In this document: positions 33,440-45,100 of the stretch, piece by piece
How the letters are laid out: each line of letters begins with the position of its first letter
Numbering within the stretch: the first letter of the stretch is position 1
The notes under the pieces: generated by a model
The model's input: the letters and a program-made list of their open reading frames with translations, nothing else
What the model was told of the DNA's origin: nothing
Database searches by the model: none
DNA from: Ligula intestinalis
Taxonomy: Eukaryota; Platyhelminthes; Cestoda; Diphyllobothriidea; Diphyllobothriidae
NCBI GenBank assembly: GCA_036362985.1
Contig: JAYGXS010000004.1
Coordinates: 65,013,383-65,077,382, forward strand
Length of the DNA stretch: 64,000 nucleotides
Direction: 5' to 3'
Position numbers and translations under genes: made by a program

Positions 33440-33896
33440 AAATTAGAAGTAGTATTATTATTATGGCAAATTGTCAGTTCCGATCCATCGTGCACTGCTA
33501 TATAGATCCAGTTTTTGCTTAAAACCCTCGAGCGATTCCGACATAACAACGTCCTGAGGAAACGCATTCCACGCTCCGACCACCATTTTTGAAAAGAAAT
33601 GTTTCCGAGCGTCCAGCCTGGCCCCTGTCAGCTTTAATTTGAGGGGATGTCCCCTCAGATTCGTGGTGGTTGCTAATTCGAAAAAATCCCCTGATATAAG
33701 ACAGCAGTCTTGAAGACGTAATACGCGGACTGCTAGTATCAGGTCCCCCCGAAGCTGCCTGTAGCGCAAAGGGAAGAGGTTGAGATTCGACAGCCGTGTT
33801 TCGTAAGGCTGCGAGGACACTTTCATAGAAGATAGTAGAGCGATTTGTAGCTGAAATGAGCCTTTTCAACTCACAAACACACAGAATACCTGCCAA
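33440..33896 (-). pseudogene. CR1-like non-LTR retrotransposon, 3' end
   Basis: On the minus strand KVSSQPYETRLSNLNLFPLR, then YRQLRGDLILAVRVLR, then a block ending NAFPQDVVMSESLEGFKQKL. The order (RL..L.L..L..RR.RGDLI, then FF..R....WN.LP..VV....L..FK..LD) is the C-terminal extension of CR1/Jockey-type ORF2, matching 36239-36688. A frameshift near 33830 separates the first residues. The copy is 5'-truncated. Confidence 0.75.
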
Positions 33897-34059
33897 ACAG
33901 ACTAAAGATTGTCATACTTTTGAAAAAATTTCTCAATTTGTCTGTTTTCGCCCCCTTCATTCATCCTTTTAATCATTCGTTTTAATAGGTCTAATTTAGT
34001 GGCCTTGGGATTTGTGACAGGTTTACGTGGTTGCATTTATTGCATATTGGTTTAAGTTT

Positions 34060-34260
34060 TTCTCACATTGTGTTGTAATGGGACAAACCGACCCACTGGG
34101 CCGATCATTTGTTTTAACGTTGCAATGTTATATTTTCTGGTTTCAATTTTCAGAGACCTTACTGAGTCACATCCTGGGTCCGTGAATTGGGCTACTTCAG
34201 TTTGCGTACCGGATCGATTTCGAACTCGCGTCATCCCTTACTACCCTAGTAGCAGTTTAC
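34060..34260 (-). repeat. Dispersed repeat, relative of 40560-40720
   Basis: The minus-strand frame RNRSGTQTEVAQFTDPG continues with SVRSLKIETRKYN and LKQMIGPVGRF, and matches the plus strand at 40560-40720 closely. The shared frame suggests a once coding sequence, but I cannot name it. Confidence 0.55.
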
Positions 34261-34788
34261 GTCTATGGAAGGTCTATAGAATCTCTATCCATAGAGATTC
34301 TAATATCTTTTCGTAGTCTATTTTGGACCCCTTTTTAGATATCTATCTAAATTCTATTTGTAGAGATACATAGCGATTGGCCATAAAGGCGGCTTTCGCT
34401 TGGCATTAGACCCCCTTTCATGGCAGAACGACCCATGTATTATGTTTAAACCCTTCTCATTCAAAATAATCATAAGGCGGAAGACGTTTTGTAATATTAA
34501 TCGAAAAGTTTATTCAAATACTATAAAAATAAAAATGTACAAGTAATCTTAGCGTTAGCGCGGGTTTCATTTTGTTATTGTTGGTCCTGGACTTCCTCTG
34601 ATGGGCCAGCCGTTCTTTCTAGAAGTAATTTAAACGCTACGTATGTATACGTAGACTTACCATTTGGTGCAGATGCCTTTTGAATGCGTGCAATGCGCTA
34701 ATGTATTAGGAGACCTACCCATAATTAACTTGTAAAATGGGGATTTCTCAAGGGAGAGTTTACACTTTTTCCCATTTAAATTCACGTG

Positions 34789-35191
34789 TTAACTCATTGC
34801 ATTGTCGAATACTGCGGCAAAAATCCGCTTGACGAAATCATCAAGCTTAATTCCGCCCAGTCCATTCAGATAAGTAATCTAAGGAAAGTAAATTTAACCA
34901 AATGTGCTGCTTACCAAGTCTTCACGGAATTTATCATCCGTTAACTGGGCATTTAGTTTCCGGAAGTCCGCAGCTGTCCGGAGCGGTTTTTTGACGGGAT
35001 TCTGAATGATGGTAGAATCAACCCACGTGAGGGCCTTCGGCTGCTGACGAATCAGCGCCTCGAGCTGCCGCTGCCGTGACAGCACTTTTCCCAGCGTGTA
35101 TTCTAGGCGATTAAGCCTCTCTCTGTCCTCGTCCATGTGCTGAGAAAGCATGTTACATAAGAGTCGTATGCTGGGATCGTCATCCTCGCCT
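34789..35191 (-). CDS. DUF4806-like protein, last two exons
   Basis: Exon 35191-34915 encodes a charged helical region (LEYTLGKVLSRQRQLEALIR), then DFRKLNAQLTDDKFREDL. A 36-bp intron (34914-34879, GTAAGC...CTTAG) leads to exon 34878-34789, encoding ITYLNGLGGIKLDDFVKRIF and ending AMS-stop. The pattern (L....D..FR..L...L...GG.....FV.R....+F.N) fits the DUF4806 domain, common in metazoan and transposon-like proteins of unknown function. The family's usual tryptophan-containing tail is missing, so the protein may be truncated. The start is uncertain: the acceptor at 35192 gives the longest frame, and the first ATG is at 35151. Confidence 0.5.
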
Positions 35192-35551
35192 CTTGGCTAC
35201 CACTGGCGGGTTCAATAAAGTCCCCGGTAGTGGGCAGAGTGTCTTCGCTTTTCTCAAACACCTAATCTGGGTCTGTTTCCTAAGATGACTTCCTGGTGAG
35301 GCCTGTACCTCCCTGCCTATTACAAAATCCTTGCCGTAGATGACGCACTTCTTTTGGCGTTGAGAGGGTTCTCGGTGGAACATAGTGGTATCTACAATCG
35401 CACAGGAAAAAGGGAGTTAGTTATGGAGGTATTGGGATCATGGATGATCCACCTATCGCTATGACCACTTCCATCCTGCAGTGCTCGTGAACCACTCACT
35501 ATAGGGTCTGTGCGTTGTAGGGTTCAGAGCACTGTTAGCAAATGCGAAGGA

Positions 35552-35824
35552 TTAGTAAGTGCTAACAGCCTCTTCGATCGCTTCCTCGTCCTCCTCCTCG
35601 TCTCCTGTAAGAACCCAATCATCATCACTTACTGTGGACATCGACTCCGGAATATCATCACTTAATTCACTATCAGAGACGCTTGGGCTCTCTAGTTCTG
35701 CATTTACAACCACATAGTCGGCTTCCGCTCTCTTCTTCATGGCCTCTTCCACAGCCAACATTTCCTCCTCAAAATACTTCTTCAAACGGCGTTTTCGCGT
35801 ACTAATGGATTCACCCTTAAACAT
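35552..35824 (-). CDS. Small acidic protein or first exon of the DUF4806-like gene
   Basis: An ATG at 35824 opens 90 codons: a basic start (STRKRRLKKYFEEEMLAVEE), then an acidic, serine-rich tail (DWVLTGDEEEDEEAIEEA) and a stop. The clean change from basic helix to acidic tail and the strand shared with the next gene suggest a real exon. A GTTAGC donor-like site just before the stop would allow splicing onward. I cannot assign a function. Confidence 0.4.
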   Translation of the reverse strand: MFKGESISTRKRRLKKYFEEEMLAVEEAMKKRAEADYVVVNAELESPSVSDSELSDDIPESMSTVSDDDWVLTGDEEEDEEAIEEAVSTY

Positions 35825-35989
35825 TGTTAGCAAAAACTGTAAAGATAAGAAATATTCAAGGGAATAACAACAGAAATATAATGGAATAGCAGTGAATTTG
35901 TCAGGCAGTAGTTGCAGTACGTATACACGTTGCACGCCACGCACGTCAAATAATGCGGTTACGCGCGCGGACGAATGTCGCAATGCGCT

Positions 35990-36140
35990 TAAAGTGGCCA
36001 AACAATCAGAAGTATACTTCCCTACCGTCTCGAGCGGATGAACATTCTCCCTCCGTTTTGGTCTTTTCACCCCGTTTTGATTTTGTAATATTCGAGACTG
36101 CCATCCCAGATATTTTTCCACTCGGTTTCTTAAACTAGTT
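35990..36140 (-). repeat. Dispersed repeat, copy of 40435-40540
   Basis: Reverse-complement match to 40435-40540, sharing CTACCGTCTCGAGCGGATGA and GAGACTGCCATCCCAGATA. It is part of the same PLE-associated repeat family as 5100-5330 and 34060-34260, broken into pieces. Confidence 0.55.
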
Positions 36141-36238
36141 TTTCTATGCACTTCAATTTCGATTTCAATATATTTAAGACAAGAGGCCCAAGGCCCGGAG
36201 AATTCTCTTCAAAGATAGTTCAAGACAGAAAAATAAAC

Positions 36239-39060
36239 TCAAACATGACGGTGGTCCTCAGAAGGATGTGGGAACCGCTGACTGGTTGAGTAGATGTTGT
36301 CATCCACGGCCATTAGAAAAAAGGAATCAAGGCGTCTTTTGAAACTGGGAACCGACATTGCTTGGACAATATCCTCACTCAGGGAGTTCCAGTCTTTGAT
36401 AACCCGACGGTAAAACCGGTAATTCTGAGGCAGATGGTCTGAACGTTGCTGGACTAGGCGAAAGGAGTGGCCTTGGGTGCGAGCGTCGTAATTTCGAATA
36501 ATGATCCAATCCAACTCTGGGTAGTGTTTGAGCACAACCAAGCGGAACAGAAAAATTAGATCCCCTCGACGTCGCCGATACTCCAAAGAAAACAATTTTA
36601 AACTGCGAAGACGTGCTTCATGGGGAAGTCCGCGGAGTTGTGGGACCATCCTAGAACCCAGTTGTTGCACCGATTCAAGTGTGAGCATTTATCCTGCGTA
36701 GCAAGGAAAGTAGGCCGGGCCCGCGAACTCGATGACAGGCCAAACATAGATGGAGAACAGCTTTTTAAATATGGCGGGAGACCACAAAGAGAAAGTCCTT
36801 CTCAACATTCGTAAGCACCGAAGCCCAGCCGCACGAATTTTGGCTGTGAGAGTTTGTTTTCAAATTGTCTTGTATCATGACTCCGAGGTCGCGGAATTCC
36901 GTGACTTGTCGGAGTGGGACACCATTGAGCGAGTATGGTGAGATGACCTCAGTACATCCAATTGTCATGAACGCCGATTTCGCAGCATTGACCGGCAATT
37001 GTTTACTTGAAGCCCAAGAGGCTAACTGTATAAGGTCCCGTTGCAGGGCGATTATGTCGTTGGCACCTGTGACATCATGCCATATTTTCAGGTCATCGGC
37101 GTACAATACGAACGGAGAGGAAAGGCCTTGTTTCAGATCCTGAACGTAGATGGAGAACAAGATGGGGCCAAGAATAGATCCTTGAGGAAAACCAGATGAT
37201 GCGACCTCGGCAGGAGACAATACACCTCCGACACTGACACTCCAAAACCTATCACTCAAATATGACCAGATCCAGTTCAGAATTTTGCCACCAATAACAA
37301 GGGCGGCTAACTTGTTTATGATCAGTTGGTGAGAAACCCGGTCAAACGCTTTACTGAAGTTGATAAATACCACATGTGTTGGGCAACCCCTATCTTTCGA
37401 TTCGGCCCAAGACTCACGGGCAAATAACAAGCTTGTGGCACAAGGTTTTCCGCGCGTGTTGCTCTTGAATCCAACAGTTTGTTTGGTCCAGGAAATTGTC
37501 GATCTCTTGTTTTATGAGAGTTTCGAGAACCTTCATTAAAACCGAGGTGAGAGTTACTGGCCTATAATTGGAGGGAAGCTATTTATCACCGGATTTATAA
37601 AACGGCTTCACGACACCAATTTATCAATCTTGAGGAAGAGTGCTCTTATTGATGGACGTTTTAAAAATATCCATAACAAATGGAGCAATGATATATGCCA
37701 GATGCTTCAGTATAAGTGGGTGCAAATTGTCGGGTCCAGGTGAGGTCGAGGATTTAAGTGCAGTCAAAATACGGATAAATTTTTCTACCGAGAACTCGAT
37801 GTCCGTTAAAATCTCAGGGCTATGAGATGGGAGGGACACTGGTGTTATTGTTTTTTGCTGGTTAGCATGTACACCCCGGTATTGTGATGCCAAGGCCTGC
37901 GCTTTCTCCCCGTTCGATAGCATGCGCTGACCATGCGCTGCAATTAGCTCTGGGATTCCAGGTTGAACTCTGCGACGACGGTTGCTATAGGCGTAGAACC
38001 GCTTTGGCTGAGAGTCGGAGACTTCCAGTATGGTATCTTCGTAATCCCTTTTACCTAGCCTTATAACGCCATAGCATTCATTGCGCACTCGTTTATAGCG
38101 GTCAAATGCAGATTGCGTACCGAGTAAAAGAAATGCTTTCCACGCTCGGTCGCGCCTTCGCAATAAGCCTTGAGCTGTTCGGCTGATCCAGGGTGGAAAT
38201 AGCCGAGACGAGCCAGGGACAGACATTGGAGTAACTTCCGCGACAAGTGCTGTAGCGTTAGATTTCAACAGTGCCCATTTTTCCTCTACAGAGGCAGCGG
38301 TAGGCACCTCCCATAGTAAAAGAAGACCAGCTTGACGCATGCCATTAAAGTCCGTACGCCAAACATTTGGCCGTGGTGGTCTCCGGGGTCTAACTGTTGG
38401 TCGTGATAGCAGATAGTGTGCGGAAACGATGCAATGATCACCAGTGGCCAGTGGGTTCGAGATGGTGACATTCGAAATTTCATCATGCTGGCTAGTTAAG
38501 ATTAAATCCAAACACCACGACGAAGAAGTTGATATCCGCGTTGGCGACAGGACATGTTGCACAAGACCATTGACCGAAACAACATCAAGAAAAATGTTGT
38601 TGAGACAGTTTGGAGATGTGGATACTGGGGGTGCCATAGACCAATTAATCGAAGGAAGGTTAAAGTCGCCCAAAATACAAACATGAGAAGATGATGCGTA
38701 TTCAGCGAACGTGTCGAGCCAGGCCAGAGACGTAGTGCTAGGACTCCTGTACACAACACCCACCATTACAAGTGATTCGCGGGAGCTGCAGACGGACACC
38801 CAGAGTTGTTCAACGAGGCCTTCACCTCCAAGGCTTCGGATAACCTTGCTTTGGAGGTCCTGTCTCACGTAAAATGCGACCCTGCCATACGCAGGACCGG
38901 CTCTATAATTTCGGTAAACGTTGTAGCCAGGAATGTGAACTTTAGCGTCACCAATATCAGGATGGAGCCAAGTTTCCGTAATTCCAAAGAAGAACGGCCT
39001 TTGGTTGTTAACCCAATGGGAGAGCTCGGCGAGCTTGGGAAGCAAGCTTCTGGCATTGAT
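36239..39060 (-). pseudogene. CR1-like non-LTR retrotransposon ORF2: endonuclease and reverse transcriptase
   Basis: Endonuclease part 39060-37624: SLLPKLAELSHWV, ITETWLHPDIGD, GDFNLPSINWS, a VLSPTRIS block and GDHCIVSAHY, the apurinic-endonuclease fold of these elements. RT part 37430-36765: FINFSKAFDRVSHQL, GFPQGSILGPILFS, FVLYADDLKIW. C-terminal extension 36688-36239: RLRSLKLFSLEYRRRRGDLI. It is broken by frameshifts around 37430-37620 and 36690-36765 but otherwise reads well, so it is fairly young. The protein nicks target DNA and primes reverse transcription there. Confidence 0.88.
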
Positions 39061-39253
39061 TAAACCGATTGGAGAGGCTGTTTGACTGAGTTGTCCAACA
39101 ACCTCACTATCAATGGTGCAGTGAGGAGACGGCGTCTCCTCAGAACCTGAAAATTTCGGATAATCAGGTCCGTTTCGCCGGTGAGTGTCCGACGCTTTAG
39201 CTCTTGGACGGCCGTGTGGCGTTTTTCCCGTTCTTCGGGTGAGAGCTCGGGTT

Positions 39254-40010
39254 TTACTGATACTGGTAGGCCCTTGAGCTTATGACATCTTGACAGCCAT
39301 TTTTAGCAATCACAGATGACTCGAATATGAGCTTTAGCGGACGTGGGTGGCTTTCTGATTTGGCACCGAGTCGAATCATTTGTTTAACCGCGATTTCCTC
39401 GCCAGCATTCTCCAACAGCCGTTGCGAAAGGGGATCGATCGCAACTTTGTCAAAGTTTAATCGACAGTTGGCATCGCCTTCTGTCGCTTCAGGAACGTTG
39501 AACATGATTAGACACCTGTCACGTTGTCTCACTTCAGCAGTTGGTCGTTTCACCGACATAGATGTGGGAGCTGCAGCAGCAACCGGGGGGTTCGTGCGCT
39601 TCGGCACACTAGTTGATGGGGTCTGCTCTGGAATCGAGTCGGGGGCGGGAACAGGCACGGGCGGGTTTGGCTGCTCTCTGTCGTCTAGACCTCGTGAGCT
39701 TTTTGGTTACAGGAACAAAAGGCGAAGAGGAACATGTCGTGTCACCCCGAACAACAGAATCTGGAGATGCAGAATCTGCAGCTGAAGGGGCTATGATAGG
39801 TAGAACTGTCTCCTCGTCCACAACTGCTTGAACTGTGCCGCCATGGATAGTGGAAAGATTGAGTGATGATTGGGTTCTACATGGCTCACAATATATGACG
39901 AAGCATTGAACATCGAATTCTTTGAGAACTTCGTACTGTTTGGCGGTCACAGCTAAACAAGCAATGTGGAACCAGCTGGCACTGGACGGCTTTCTTCCGA
40001 CGTGTGACAT
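39254..40010 (-). pseudogene. CR1-like retrotransposon ORF1 region
   Basis: Frame 40010-39609 has a PHD-like segment WFHIACLAVT followed by CFVIYCEPCR, known from CR1 ORF1 proteins. After a frameshift, frame 39658-39254 has RDRCLIMFNVPEATEGDAN and MIRLGAKSE followed by RPLKLIFES, the RNA-binding half. It lies directly upstream of ORF2 on the same strand. The arginine-rich linker is probably a nucleic-acid contact. Confidence 0.65.
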
Positions 40011-40209
40011 TGCAGTTGCATTGAGGAAATTTAGTAGAAATCGTCATTTTGAGAAATTAGTGGATTCAGAATAAAAAAAGATCTAATAAAGAAGATTTGT
40101 ATAATAAATGCAAAGACTAAAAGCCTTTCTTCTTGTAAGTAGATCGATTTATAGAAATCTTTCACGTCTCAAAATTTGAACCAACCGTGGTCAAGGTCAC
40201 ACAATATCC

Positions 40210-40720
40210 TTCTATATTATTAAATCCATATCTATAGCAGAACCTTCTATCCTCCTACTTTGCGTGTGACATCATGTCTGTTGATAAGAAAACGTTGTCT
40301 GCAGCTCACTCTGATGTTAACCGCCTTTTAGAAGAGATTTCTGTATTATCTGCCGAGAGTCGTCATCCCCCTTTGTTATCAAACCACGCGCCGGACTTGT
40401 CAAGGCCCTGAGTAGTACGGAATACTACAGTGAAAAGTATCTGGGATGGCAGTCTCTAATAATACAAAATCGAAACAGGGTGAAAAGACCAAAATGGAGG
40501 GAGAGTGTTCATCCGCTCGAGACGGTAGGGATGTAGTAAGGGAATGACGCGAGTAGGAAATCGATCCGGTACGCAAACTGAAGTAGCCCAATTCACGGAT
40601 CCAGGATGTGACTCAGCAAGGTCTCTGAAAATTGAAACCAGAAAATATGACCTTGAAACGTTAAAACAAATGATCGGCCCAGTGGGTCCGTTTTACCCCG
40701 TTACAGTGTCATTTAGGTGA
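40210..40720. repeat. PLE-associated composite repeat around a short palindrome
   Basis: 40215-40430 matches 5440-5660 in the same orientation, with a conserved short frame (NRLLEEISVLSAESR). The junction is the hairpin-forming AGTAGTACGGAATACTAC at 40411-40428, also present at 5635-5652. 40435-40720 matches the minus strands of 35990-36140 and 34060-34260. Two families thus meet at the palindrome. Confidence 0.55.
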
Positions 40721-41284
40721 TCACATGATTTCCTCTTGTACTAGGTGTGATTGCCTATATATTTTTAACACTTCTCAAAGTTAGTGTCTCGCTCTATTCA
40801 AAGAGAATTTTTTAGGATCGTTTTGCTCATCCTGTCGTTATTCCGAATATATTTATTCCAGGTTCCAGAGCTCTAGATAGCAATGCGCAAGGTTTAAGTG
40901 TCCCTGATGCGTCTAGTGAACTCAACCAACAAAGTGGTTCGTCAATCGTGACCTGATTGGCGAGGTTTAGAACCGCTTGTAATCTCTCCCGATCACCGCA
41001 CGGAATATCAACCAGCGCTGCAATAATGCGTGGTAGAGCATTATTGGACATCGCAGCGAATTCCGCTAGAGATCTCTAGAGATTTGCTGCTGGGGATTGA
41101 CGCAGCAGTGCCCCAATTGTCCTGGGCAATGCTATAACGAGGATCCGATAGTTCATATAGATGAACATCTATCTGTTAATGGAACAATTAAGTTTTCTTT
41201 CGCCCTGGTGGTCACAATTATAGTCTGCGCCGGCAGTCAAATAGCATTTAGTGGCATAGGATGAAATGGATCCGTCCAAGCAAA

Positions 41285-41412
41285 GAGAAACCAGAATGAC
41301 CATTTTTAGATGGCTAGTCGTCATAAGTCAGTCGTACTCAATTTCAAGGGTTGGACCCTCCGAGATTTGAACCCGGGATATTTGGTCGCCGAGTTTACCA
41401 TTGCACCACGGA
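41285..41412 (-). repeat. tRNA-derived SINE fragment
   Basis: On the minus strand the A box region TGGTGCAATGGTAAACTCGG and the B box GGTTCAAATC are spaced as in a tRNA, and the body goes on with GTACGACTGACTTATGACGA, matching the SINEs at 51-52 kb. The ribozyme-like part is degraded here. The cloverleaf end pairs poorly, so this is not a working tRNA gene. Confidence 0.6.
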
Positions 41413-41943
41413 CTCGTTACTTTGTCGGTTGGAATCTGGAATATGATGAATATATAGGCATCGCCGATCTGGCAGTGGAACAAATAAATTCCGTTTCGCC
41501 TTGGAGCTCACAATTAGAGCCTGCCCAAGCTTTTTTATTTGTCGTCAGGCGTGAGAGTAACAGAGCTAAAGAGATGCTGACTATATAATCCGTGAAATCC
41601 GAGAGAGTTTGGTTAACTAAAACTCATTTCCTCAGGCTTGATAGGCTTACAACTAATGCAAATTATAGCTGAGAAGAAGCTAAAGCGTAAGATACTCATT
41701 AGTTCTCAAGAATTTTGCCCAAGTATTCGCCATGGACAGATTATAATTTGGAAAATTGGCATCCTAAGAACACTATTTGCCTTTGCTTGCATTGATCAGT
41801 TAAATATCCGACCAGTAGTTAAGTAAAACGCAGTGGCCGAACAGCAACCAGGTAAAATACATGAATGGATGAAAGCGTTAGCTTTTCAGGTATTTGCATG
41901 GATAAGAAAGAAGGATTGTCGAGCACCGGATCTATTTGCTTAT

Positions 41944-41989
41944 TGTCCTGAGCTTTCAAACTCTTTCAGGAGTCTCTCGTCAGAGATCC
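41944..41989 (-). ncRNA. Hammerhead-like motif (AGCU family)
   Basis: On the minus strand GATCT, CTGACGA, extra G, a weak stem AGACTC with GAGTTT, GAAAGCTC, AGGACAATAA. The core boxes are intact and helix III is AGCU. It lies about 120 bp before the first recognised exon of the metallopeptidase gene, in its upstream intron or flank. Confidence 0.45.
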
Positions 41990-42112
41990 AGCTCGGTATA
42001 ATCAACAAATTTATCCGGCGCTTGCCAATCCTCCTCCCTTATCCAAGTACAATATATGGTCTTCTTTACACATCCATCCAGCGTATTCTACATCGCCATA
42101 TTTTCTTTTTAG

Positions 42113-45100
42113 AGAGATTCCAAATACAACCCTGTTTTGGTTGATGATCAAACTACTTAATGCGTACGATGGAATGACTGTGTCCTATCCTTTATTGCTG
42201 CTCAAAGGCAGCATAGAAGGTTACTGCGGTTGCAGTCAAATAACCGTCAAGATTTTGGATTCGATGCTCGAAAGCCGGGAGATTGAAGCGAACCTGTCTG
42301 CCCGATATTTCAAAACGCTCGCACCCCTCTTTCACGGCCCAAATGAATTAACGGTGGCCTGTTCCCACTATTCGATCTCGTTACGCTTGCATTATCCGAA
42401 GACCGATGTTCTCGCATATGTCAGAGCTGTTTACATGACATTCACCGGTGATGGCGGAAAATTTCAAGCACCAGAGGGCGTGGACTGCTCGCCTCTTAGC
42501 GCTTGTAAACGTATCGGTCTGGCTGTACGGCTCCTGCAATCTATACTCGCGGAGTCGGTTTACGCGGAAGTGGGCATCAGACGCACATTCGTGTGTGCTG
42601 GAGATGAAGCCAAACCCGCACCAGTTCCCACACCAACTATCACAGCCTCCGCATCAAATGCCGCGGTGTGGTGCATAGAATCCTCCCTTTCCCTCACCCA
42701 GTGCGCCGAACTATCCCCCGAGGAACTTTGGACTATAGTGGCTCGTGATTTGAGCAAAATATTTCCAAATGATTTGACAACTACCAAATGGCTAGTTATC
42801 CTCAGCTGTGCCAGATATAAGCCTTTGGAGGCGTCTGAACCGACGCCGCTCACACACGAGGAGATTCTTCGCCATTCTTCGGGTTACTGCGCTCTAGGTT
42901 TGTTGCATTGTTTAATTTCAAATGCATCTTTATTCCACTACGTTTTTTTATCTCGCCTTGTCGAGTGAAACGCTTTGTTTTTACTAGGAATGCCTCAGTA
43001 TATTTTGGAATGAGTATTACCTTATCTACAACGCTCCCAGTTCATTGTGTAATCGGTTACCCGGTTATCTTTTGCCTCTCTGGTGCCTCTGAAACCGTTT
43101 AAGTTACATCGGCGTCATCGCCACAATGATCAGCTGAGTACGTGGTTACAACAGCCTAACCGTTATGCATTCTATGCTTACTCTTGCGACAAATTGGTCG
43201 GCAGAAAGTAGAGAAAAAATTTAATTCAGCTGTTCCTAGACAACCGCCGATGTTTCTCTGCCACTCGCCGGTCTGGTTCCGTAAAATGCTTTTCCAATTG
43301 TGCCGTGGAGCTCAATCTAGAGCCCTCGCATGCAGTCAACTAGCAACTTTAACTGGAACCGACAATGAAAAGGAAGACCGGAATGGCAATTTCTGGCTTG
43401 TCAGCCAGTTATACCCAAGCTCAATTGAGTAATGCGGTAAACTAACTTAAGTCCAGTTCATTCTTTTTGTAAGCTTGGCCGCAAGGATCATCCTAGTAAA
43501 ACACACCTACTCAAATGAAATAAGTAGGTATGTCTTAGTACCAAAAAGTTACAATTCACGTCTAACCTTTGCCCTCTAGGAGCTAGTGGTCTCGCACTTT
43601 TCGGGCCTGGCACGCTGTACATCTGGCCAGAATCTTTAGACGACTTGAAAACAGCTCTGACTAACACGCAGCAGGTCGATCGGCGGCGCTTCCTGGATGA
43701 CAGCGCTCATCGGTATGTCGGAAATTATTTTGCTACTGTACATGGGAGTTGGTTTCCCCAATTAGGCCTTTTTTCTCTCTTCTTCCCTCCCTCCGAAAGG
43801 TGGACATTTTGGGCCAACTACGCAACTAGCCTTGGCACAATGTTGCATGAGCTGGGACACTGTTTTGATCTCGATCATACCCCAGAAGGCATCATGCGTA
43901 GGGGCGGTGATGATGCAAATCTTGTCCTCACCTTTCCTCCACCCGGCATCCCTACCGCTGATCTCTCAAAGGTCAGTGCCTTTTTGAGCATAGCCTTTGG
44001 ATGAAGGAATCTTTCGTGTCTTTTTTGACCTTGTCGATGCCATTTTAGCCACTTATCCCCCCTGCTGGCAGATTATCGGTGTTTCAGTGCTCAAAGCGAA
44101 CTTCCTACGAAGTGGTTTCCAGCCCCTCGATAGATGGTTTCTTCAAGGGCACCACAGTGAGGAGCATTGACAGCGATACACTGTGGCAGCACGGCAAAGC
44201 GTTTTGGGGCCGGCCAGTTGCTGAGTTCCTCGCCTATCACAGGTAAGAAAAAGAGGGGACTGTACCGTCTGTCCGTTATGCTTCGCCTGTTCGTATTCGC
44301 ATCCGCTCACACCTTGCGGGAATTTCATGCAGGTGGCTCCTACCAACACCGCCTAATTCGACTATGTCCACATCCGCTAAGGACATTGATTTTTGCAGGT
44401 CAGCTTACTTATCACATATTTTTGTTTCAACACCTTGAAAGTTTAGAAAAGTATGGCTCATAATTCATGCAACATGCCGAAATTTGCGTAAGATTGATAC
44501 TCCCTCGCTACTCAGCACTGAGTAAGGTTGTAATGCTGATTATCGCGTAGTCTATTCCGAAGTCATTTCGGTCACGATAGGATGCCGGCTTTTTAACGAG
44601 CTTCCTTCTGACTGCTAACACAACGTATTTGCTGTAAAAAATGGCTACTTATGTAGTATGCATCTTAGTTATTGATTTCGAGTGCCTTTATAAATGCAAA
44701 TGTGTTTGACGCAAAATTATTTCTTGTACTCGTTTGGGAGGAAATTATGCCTTCTTCAAATTATATACTTAAACAAAGTGTATTCTTCGGTTTGAGAAAA
44801 ACATTTCTAATTATGAGATTTTTTTACGATTGTGAGGTGCTCATCCATAATACATCGTATCGTACATTTATTAATGCTGCGCGTGATCCACATCTATTGC
44901 AACCTTTTATGCGAACTATGTGAGTTCTTCCTCTAACCATAGGCAAAAGGGTATTTTCCTTAAACAAGATGTTCACAGCGTACAGTTTTTGCACCTTGAC
45001 TTCAGGCGTAGCAGTCAGTAAGTTTCGAGAATATTCAGCAATTCAGAAACTTTTCATCAAGCCGAGAGATACCCTTTCCTTAAGGATAAAATTTAAAGAA

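Noticed and set aside
35953..36138. Plus-strand ORF of 61 codons
   Set aside because: It lies in a dispersed repeat also present at 40.4 kb and shows no domain.
41340..41412. Possible functional tRNA gene on the minus strand
   Set aside because: A and B boxes are present, but the acceptor and anticodon stems pair poorly and the downstream body matches the SINE family at 51-52 kb.
44672..44923. ORF in the last metallopeptidase intron
   Set aside because: AT-rich chance frame with no flanking splice sites in phase and no recognisable family.
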